Below are positions 6,285-10,163 of a stretch of DNA of 10,163 nt, in pieces (the stretch's first letter is position 1; each line of letters opens with the position of its first letter). A model generated the notes under the pieces. The model ran no database searches, had not been told where the DNA came from, and saw nothing but the letters and a program-made list of their open reading frames with translations. This DNA is from JBBKWJ01 sp037968895 (GTDB lineage Bacteria; Actinomycetota; Acidimicrobiia; Acidimicrobiales; SZUA-35), in assembly GCA_037968895.1 (NCBI GenBank), contig JBBKWJ010000290.1:1-10163 (forward strand). Direction: 5' to 3'. A program made the translations under genes and the position numbers.

Positions 6285-7532
6285 ATGACGACACAGGACG
6301 ACGAGTCGGCGGCGGTGTTACGGCTCCGGATTCCCGAGCCTGCACGCGGGCCGCAACCCCCGGATCGTGTCCGGTACGTCAGCAAGGCAGGCGAGATGCT
6401 CAAGCCCGCCCTCGACGAGAAAGTCGAACGCGTGGCGCTGATGCGCAAGCAGCTTCTGCGGGTTCTCGATGATGCGGGCCAAGCGGTTGGCGAATGGGTG
6501 CCCGACATCTCTGTCGAGGAGAAACGGATCGGCCTACGAAACATGATGCTGACGCGCACGTTCGATGCCCGACTCCTTCGGGCGCACCGTCAGGGCAAGA
6601 TCTCCTTCTACATGCAGTCGCTCGGCGAGGAGGCGATCGCTTGCGGCCAGCAACGCGCGCTCCGGCCGGGAGACATGCACTTTCCGACGTATCGGCAACA
6701 AGGCCTGCTTATCTCGGCCGAGTACCCCCTGGTCGACATGATGAATCAGGTGTTGTCGAACGAGTTCGACCCGCTCCACGGTCGACAACTCCCGGTGATG
6801 TATTCGTCGAAGTCGCACGGATTCTTCTCGATCTCGGGCAATCTCGCAACGCAGTACATCCAGGCCGTCGGATGGGCGATGGCGTCCGCATTACGCGGCG
6901 GCACCGAAATCGCCTCGGCGTGGATCGGCGAGGGAGCCACAGCTGAATCCGATTTCCACGCGGCACTCGTGTTCGCATCGACGTACCAGGCCCCGGTAAT
7001 CCTCAATATCGTGAACAACCACTGGGCGATTTCGACTCCGGAGGATTTTGCCCGCGGTGCGTCGGCTACGTTCGCCGACCGAGGCTTCGGATTCAGCATC
7101 CCGGCGCTTCGGGTCGATGGGAATGACTACCTCGCTGTGTTCGCGGCATCGCAGTGGGCCGCCGAGCGGGCCCGCAAGAACCTCGGACCGACACTGATTG
7201 AATGGGTCACCCTGCGTGTCGGGGCACACTCGTCGTCTGATGACCCTTCGGTCTATCGACCCCCGCATGAGGCCGAGGAATTCCCTCTCGGCGATCCAGT
7301 CGAGCGTCTCCGTCAACACCTCGAATACCTCGGCGAATGGGACCATGACCGCCATGTCGAACTACAGAGCGCAGTCGACAACCAGGTCGAAGAGGCGTTC
7401 GCCGAAGCCGACGCCCACGGATCGGTGAAGACTGGCGATGTCGGGAGTGCCCGAACGATGTTCGACGACGTCTATGCCGAACTTCCACGCCACCTTCGCG
7501 AACAACGCGACGCTATGGAGGGCACACAATGA
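6285..7532 (+). CDS. bkdA1: Branched-chain 2-oxoacid dehydrogenase E1 subunit alpha
   Basis: With E1 beta, this 415-aa subunit forms the thiamine-diphosphate enzyme that decarboxylates 2-oxoisovalerate, 4-methyl-2-oxopentanoate and 3-methyl-2-oxopentanoate and passes the acyl group to the E2 lipoyl arm. Seen: SFYMQSLGEEAIACG (107-121), FPTYRQQG (133-140), the thiamine-diphosphate/Mg motif Gly215-Glu216-Gly217 through Asn244-Asn245, and the AHSSSDDPS loop (314-322) at the active-site entrance. The N-terminal arm before the core (about 1-75, with LRLRIPEP) and the overall length match, from memory, Pseudomonas putida BkdA1 much better than shorter actinobacterial PDH-type E1 alpha proteins, hence the symbol. 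The gene ends in an ATGA overlap with bkdA2. A pyruvate dehydrogenase role is less likely but not excluded by sequence alone. Confidence 0.92.
   Translation: MTTQDDESAAVLRLRIPEPARGPQPPDRVRYVSKAGEMLKPALDEKVERVALMRKQLLRVLDDAGQAVGEWVPDISVEEKRIGLRNMMLTRTFDARLLRAHRQGKISFYMQSLGEEAIACGQQRALRPGDMHFPTYRQQGLLISAEYPLVDMMNQVLSNEFDPLHGRQLPVMYSSKSHGFFSISGNLATQYIQAVGWAMASALRGGTEIASAWIGEGATAESDFHAALVFASTYQAPVILNIVNNHWAISTPEDFARGASATFADRGFGFSIPALRVDGNDYLAVFAASQWAAERARKNLGPTLIEWVTLRVGAHSSSDDPSVYRPPHEAEEFPLGDPVERLRQHLEYLGEWDHDRHVELQSAVDNQVEEAFAEADAHGSVKTGDVGSARTMFDDVYAELPRHLREQRDAMEGTQ
7517..7522 (+). promoter_or_regulatory. Ribosome binding site of bkdA2 inside the end of bkdA1
   Basis: GGAGGG lies 6 bases before the ATG at 7529, within the last codons of bkdA1. 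Together with the ATGA overlap it points to coupled, balanced synthesis of the two E1 subunits, which form an alpha2-beta2 tetramer. Confidence 0.7.
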
Positions 7533-8542
7533 CGGCAATGAGCATGATCGAGGCGATCCGTGACGCTCATGGGATTGCGATGGAACGCGATGAGAATGTT
7601 GTTGTGTTCGGTCAGGACGTCGGATACTTCGGCGGAGTGTTCCGCTGCACACAAGGTTTGCAGGAGCGATTCGGCGACCACCGCTGTTTCGACTCGCCTA
7701 TAAGCGAAGCTGGCATTGTTGGTGCCGCCGTCGGGATGGCGGCCTTCGGTTTACGTCCATGCGTCGAGATCCAGTTCGCCGACTACATGTATCCGGCCTA
7801 CGACCAAATCGTGTCGGAGGCGGCGCGACTGCGTCACCGATCTGCCGGTGATTTCACGGCGCCGCTCGTCGTCCGGATGCCGACCGGCGGTGGCATCTAC
7901 GGCGGGCAGACACACTCGCAGAGTCCTGAGGCATTGTTCACGCACGTCGCCGGTTTGAAGACAATCGTCGTCTCCAATCCATACGACGCGAAGGGACTTC
8001 TGATCGCCGCGATCGAAGATGACGATCCGGTAATCTTCCTGGAGCCCAAGCGGGTATATAACGGCCCGTTCGACGGCCATCACGAGCGGCCGATCGTGCC
8101 GTGGTCGAAGCATCCCCTCGGCGACGTTCCTGACGGTCATTACACGATCGAGATCGGGAAGGCCCGCGTCCACCGCGAAGGCACCGATCTCACGGTGCTC
8201 GCGTACGGCACACTCGTCCACGTCGCTCAGGCCGCAGCCGAGGAGCAAGGAATTGACGCAGAGATCCTCGACCTCCGCACGCTCGTGCCGCTCGACGTCG
8301 ATGCGATCGTGGCGTCGGTCGAGAAGACGGGCAGATGCCTCGTCGTGCACGAGGCGACGCTCACCTCGGGTTTCGGCGCCGAGTTAAGCGCCATCGTGCA
8401 GGAACGATGCCTGTTTCATCTCGAGGCGCCGACCCTCCGGGTCTGCGGATGGGACACTCCGTATCCGCATGCCCACGAGTGGTCGTATTTCCCCGGACCC
8501 GAACGAGTCGGACGCGCCATGCAGGAGTTGATGGCCCCATGA
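7529..8542 (+). CDS. bkdA2: Branched-chain 2-oxoacid dehydrogenase E1 subunit beta
   Basis: This 337-aa subunit completes the E1 active site. The N-terminal half is a transketolase-like pyrimidine-binding domain: GQDVGYFGGVF (28-38), PISEAG (57-62) with Glu60 as the residue expected to activate the thiamine ring, IQFADY (81-86) and GGQTHSQSPE (125-134) with the conserved His129. The C-terminal transketolase domain (about 200-330) contains LDLRTLVPLD (247-256) and VVHEA (272-276). The segment FLEPKRVYNGPFDGHHERP is nearly the same as in Pseudomonas BkdA2 as I recall it. The start at 7529 overlaps the bkdA1 stop (ATGA) and has GGAGGG ahead; the stop at 8542 overlaps the bkdB start in the same way. 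No truncation or missing residue was noticed. Confidence 0.93.
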   Translation: MTAMSMIEAIRDAHGIAMERDENVVVFGQDVGYFGGVFRCTQGLQERFGDHRCFDSPISEAGIVGAAVGMAAFGLRPCVEIQFADYMYPAYDQIVSEAARLRHRSAGDFTAPLVVRMPTGGGIYGGQTHSQSPEALFTHVAGLKTIVVSNPYDAKGLLIAAIEDDDPVIFLEPKRVYNGPFDGHHERPIVPWSKHPLGDVPDGHYTIEIGKARVHREGTDLTVLAYGTLVHVAQAAAEEQGIDAEILDLRTLVPLDVDAIVASVEKTGRCLVVHEATLTSGFGAELSAIVQERCLFHLEAPTLRVCGWDTPYPHAHEWSYFPGPERVGRAMQELMAP

Positions 8543-9771
8543 GTCTCTTCGAGATGAAGCTTCCCGACGTCGGCGAGGGTGTGGCCGAGGCCGAACTCGT
8601 CGAGTGGTTGGTTGCGGTCGGCGATCTGGTCACTCCAGAGACCGTCGTCGCCGAGGTGCTCACCGACAAGGCGACAGTCGAGGTTTCGTCGCCCGTCACC
8701 GGCAAGGTGGCCGCCCTCCATGGCGAGCCCGGCGACGTGCTCGCCGTCGGCGGCTCGCTCATCGGCATCGAGACCGATTTGGCTGAAGTCTCGTCGCCAC
8801 CGGTCGTTTCGACACCGTTGCCTAGCCGGCCCATCGCAGCGCCGGCGGTCGCTTCGGCCCCGGTAGCTAGTCGGCCTATCGCAGCGCCGGCGGTGCGCGC
8901 TCGAGCGGCCGACCTTGCGATCGACCTTCACACGATCGATGGGACGGGGGAAAACGGTCAAATCCTTCACACCGATCTCGACCGTGTTCTCCTCGACCAT
9001 GAATCGGCTCCGCCAAGCCACCCGACGACTCCCCCAGCCACGACTCCCCCAGCCGCGGCTGCCTCCGATGGTCGCCACATCGTTCCGATCCGAGGTGTCC
9101 GTCGAAAGATCGCAGAACGACTATCCGACGCCTGGCGCGAGATTCCACACATCACCTACGTCGACGACGTCGATGTGACCGAGCTAGAGCGGCTTCGGGC
9201 GACTCTCAACGCTCGGTCTGATCCGCCCTCAGAACGACTTACCCTGCTGCCATTCTTGGCTCGCGCCGTAGTGCTCGCGGTTGCGGAGCTTCCCTCGCTC
9301 AACGCCCACTACGACCATCAGGCCGAGACGTTGACTACGTTCGATGCCGTGCACATCGGGATCGCCACTCAAACGGACGACGGGTTACGCGTCGCCGTTG
9401 TGCACCACGCTGAGCAACGCGCCGTTGCTGACCTCGCGGCCGAGATCAACCGCGTGACGGGCGCTGCCCGCGACGGTTCAGCGACACGGGCCGACCTCGG
9501 TGGCTCCACCATCACGATCACATCGCTCGGAGCGATCGGCGGGATTGCGACCACTCCGATTCTGAATCCGCCAGAGGTAGCGATCGTTGGGGTCAACAAG
9601 ATTGAGACTCGCCCCGTCTGGCGTGATGGAGCGTTCCAGCCCCGTCAGGTGCTGAATCTGTCCTCAAGCTTCGACCACCGGATGATAGATGGATGGGTCG
9701 CCGCGACCTTCGTACAACACATCAAACGCCTGCTCGAGACCCCTGCGCTTCTTTTCGTCGACGACGTCTGA
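8539..9771 (+). CDS. bkdB: Branched-chain 2-oxoacid dehydrogenase E2 (dihydrolipoyl acyltransferase)
   Basis: The 410-aa core protein moves the acyl group from E1 to CoA. Domains in order: a lipoyl domain (about 3-80) with Asp43-Lys44-Ala45, Lys44 being the lipoylation site; an Ala/Pro linker (81-116) with a 15-residue tandem duplication; a peripheral subunit-binding domain (about 117-152; PAVR, then GTGENGQIL); a second Pro/Thr/Ala linker (155-176); and a catalytic acyltransferase domain (about 180-408) with HRMIDG near its end, where His380 and Asp384 are catalytic. The start at 8539 (Met-Ser-Leu-Phe-Glu-Met) opens the lipoyl domain, overlaps the bkdA2 stop (ATGA) and has AGGAG at 8523-8527. 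A longer in-frame reading from 8335 only adds bkdA2 antiphase sequence. There is a single lipoyl domain, as in Pseudomonas BkdB. No E3 gene follows. Confidence 0.93.
   Translation: MSLFEMKLPDVGEGVAEAELVEWLVAVGDLVTPETVVAEVLTDKATVEVSSPVTGKVAALHGEPGDVLAVGGSLIGIETDLAEVSSPPVVSTPLPSRPIAAPAVASAPVASRPIAAPAVRARAADLAIDLHTIDGTGENGQILHTDLDRVLLDHESAPPSHPTTPPATTPPAAAASDGRHIVPIRGVRRKIAERLSDAWREIPHITYVDDVDVTELERLRATLNARSDPPSERLTLLPFLARAVVLAVAELPSLNAHYDHQAETLTTFDAVHIGIATQTDDGLRVAVVHHAEQRAVADLAAEINRVTGAARDGSATRADLGGSTITITSLGAIGGIATTPILNPPEVAIVGVNKIETRPVWRDGAFQPRQVLNLSSSFDHRMIDGWVAATFVQHIKRLLETPALLFVDDV
8823..8894 (+). repeat. In-frame 45-base tandem duplication in the E2 linker
   Basis: The 27-base blocks 8823-8849 and 8868-8894 differ at 2 positions and are offset by 45 bases (15 codons). 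They encode two copies of Ser-Arg-Pro-Ile-Ala-Ala-Pro-Ala-Val. The insert lengthens the flexible hinge between the lipoyl and subunit-binding domains without shifting the frame. Confidence 0.8.
9026..9055 (+). repeat. 15-base tandem repeat in the second E2 linker
   Basis: Two adjacent 15-base units (9026-9040 and 9041-9055) match at 14 of 15 positions and encode the Thr-Thr-Pro-Pro-Ala type hinge between the subunit-binding and catalytic domains. Confidence 0.75.
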
Positions 9772-9774
9772 TTG

Positions 9775-9801
9775 CAGCGAGCGTCAGATGCGCTAACGCT
9801 G
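9775..9801 (+). terminator. Hairpin between the convergent bkdB and ilvD genes
   Basis: CAGCG-AGCG (9775-9783) can pair with CGCT (9791-9794) and CGCTG (9797-9801) around a 7-base loop, with a 2-base bulge: 9 pairs starting 3 bases after the bkdB stop. No T-run follows on either strand, so it is weak evidence for an intrinsic terminator. The position between convergent stops is where one would be expected. Confidence 0.35.
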
Positions 9802-9818
9802 AGCGGGGAACCACCGTG

Positions 9819-10163
9819 TTAGCCGTCAGTTACGCAACCGTTCGACGCGTCCTCGACGAGCTTGATGTACTTCCACAAGGTGCCAGCGCTTGCCTTGTAG
9901 GGCGGCATCACCCACGAATCGCGCCGCTTTGCCATTTCGTCAGCGTCGATGTCGACGGTCATCTCGTGCGACTCGTCGTCGATTGTGATTATGTCGCCAT
10001 CTGCAACGAGGGCGATTGGGCCGCCCTCCTGGGCTTCTGGCACAACGTGGCCAACAATGAATCCATGACTGCCGCCTGAGAATCGGCCATCAGTGATGAG
10101 GGCGACGTCTTCGAGAAACCCGGCTCCAGCGAGCGCGCTGGTTGGTGTCAGCATCTCGGGCAT
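9819..10163 (-). CDS. ilvD: Dihydroxy-acid dehydratase, C-terminal part (gene continues beyond the right edge)
   Basis: IlvD removes water from 2,3-dihydroxy-isovalerate and 2,3-dihydroxy-3-methylvalerate to give the 2-oxoacid precursors of valine, leucine and isoleucine; it is an Fe-S enzyme of the cytoplasm. Only the last 114 residues are here. They match the family C-terminus closely: PEMLTPTSAL at the very edge, ALITDGRFSGGSHGFIVGHVVPEA with the conserved serine proposed as catalytic base, GGPIALVADGDIITID, and the final KYIKLVEDASNGCVTDG. The ATG at 10163 is an internal codon of the conserved Pro-Glu-Met-Leu region and not the start; the Fe-S cysteines lie outside the window. It is convergent with bkdB, 47 bases apart. 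The related Edd (6-phosphogluconate dehydratase) is less likely given the TPTSAL and GRFSGG context. Confidence 0.93.
   Translation of the reverse strand: MPEMLTPTSALAGAGFLEDVALITDGRFSGGSHGFIVGHVVPEAQEGGPIALVADGDIITIDDESHEMTVDIDADEMAKRRDSWVMPPYKASAGTLWKYIKLVEDASNGCVTDG

Noticed and set aside
7751..8350. Minus-strand open frame of 199 codons opposite bkdA2
   Set aside because: bkdA2 has intact catalytic motifs throughout; the opposite frame shows no family features.
8335..8538. N-terminal extension of the E2 protein by 68 residues
   Set aside because: The extension is Arg-rich out-of-frame bkdA2 sequence, while the lipoyl domain begins at Met 8539, where the ATGA overlap is found.
8416..9078. 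Long minus-strand open frame (220 codons) opposite bkdA2/bkdB
   Set aside because: It crosses the coupled bkdA2-bkdB junction, is rich in Arg/Gly as expected for a GC-rich shadow, and no domain is recognisable.
9693..10079. 128-codon plus-strand open frame after bkdB
   Set aside because: It overlaps the end of bkdB in another frame and lies opposite the conserved ilvD C-terminus.
1..10163. Mobile elements, CRISPR arrays, tRNA or rRNA genes and phage or defence genes
   Set aside because: I saw no transposase or integrase motifs, terminal repeats, regularly spaced repeats, or tRNA-like cloverleaf with a CCA end. The genes are metabolic and transport functions in compact operons.

Overview
The window looks like ordinary chromosome from a fairly high-GC bacterium, most likely an actinomycete and possibly of the Acidimicrobiia type. 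The support is indirect. The lipoprotein has a short alanine-rich signal peptide ending in Ala-Ala-Ala-Cys-Gly-Ser and a long Ser/Thr/Asp/Glu linker, GTG and TTG starts occur, and one gene start (5651) has a TANNNT -10 box exactly where a leaderless actinobacterial transcript would place it. No mobile element, CRISPR array, tRNA or rRNA was seen.

Left half, minus strand (4622 down to 1): a peptide/nickel-class (Opp/Dpp-like) ABC importer operon in the order ATPase D, ATPase F, substrate-binding lipoprotein, permease B (cut by the window edge). D and F overlap by 8 bases. The lipoprotein gene is set apart by hairpins: two adjacent perfect 10-bp stems before it and a perfect 13-bp stem after it. 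This suggests that expression of the binding protein is adjusted separately from the ATPases and permease. Both ATPases carry the C-terminal four-cysteine motif of the family.

Middle, plus strand: a divergent intergenic region (4623-4878) leads into a two-domain VOC/glyoxalase-like protein (4879-5622) and a GNAT acetyltransferase (5651-6214), neither with a predictable substrate.

Right half, plus strand (6285-9771): three tightly coupled genes for a branched-chain 2-oxoacid dehydrogenase complex, E1 alpha, E1 beta and lipoyl E2 (bkdA1, bkdA2, bkdB), joined by two ATGA stop/start overlaps. All three resemble the long Pseudomonas-type Bkd proteins. No E3 (lipoamide dehydrogenase) gene follows. 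A 7-bp dyad overlaps the likely -10 box of this operon. Convergent to it, and cut by the right edge, is the C-terminal end of ilvD (dihydroxy-acid dehydratase), whose products are the 2-oxoacids that Bkd consumes.

Nothing here is clearly a new system. The most useful leads are the hairpin layout around the binding-protein gene, the dyad in the bkd promoter, the charge-poor E3-binding domain of the E2 with no local E3 gene, and four closely spaced cysteine pairs in the binding protein.
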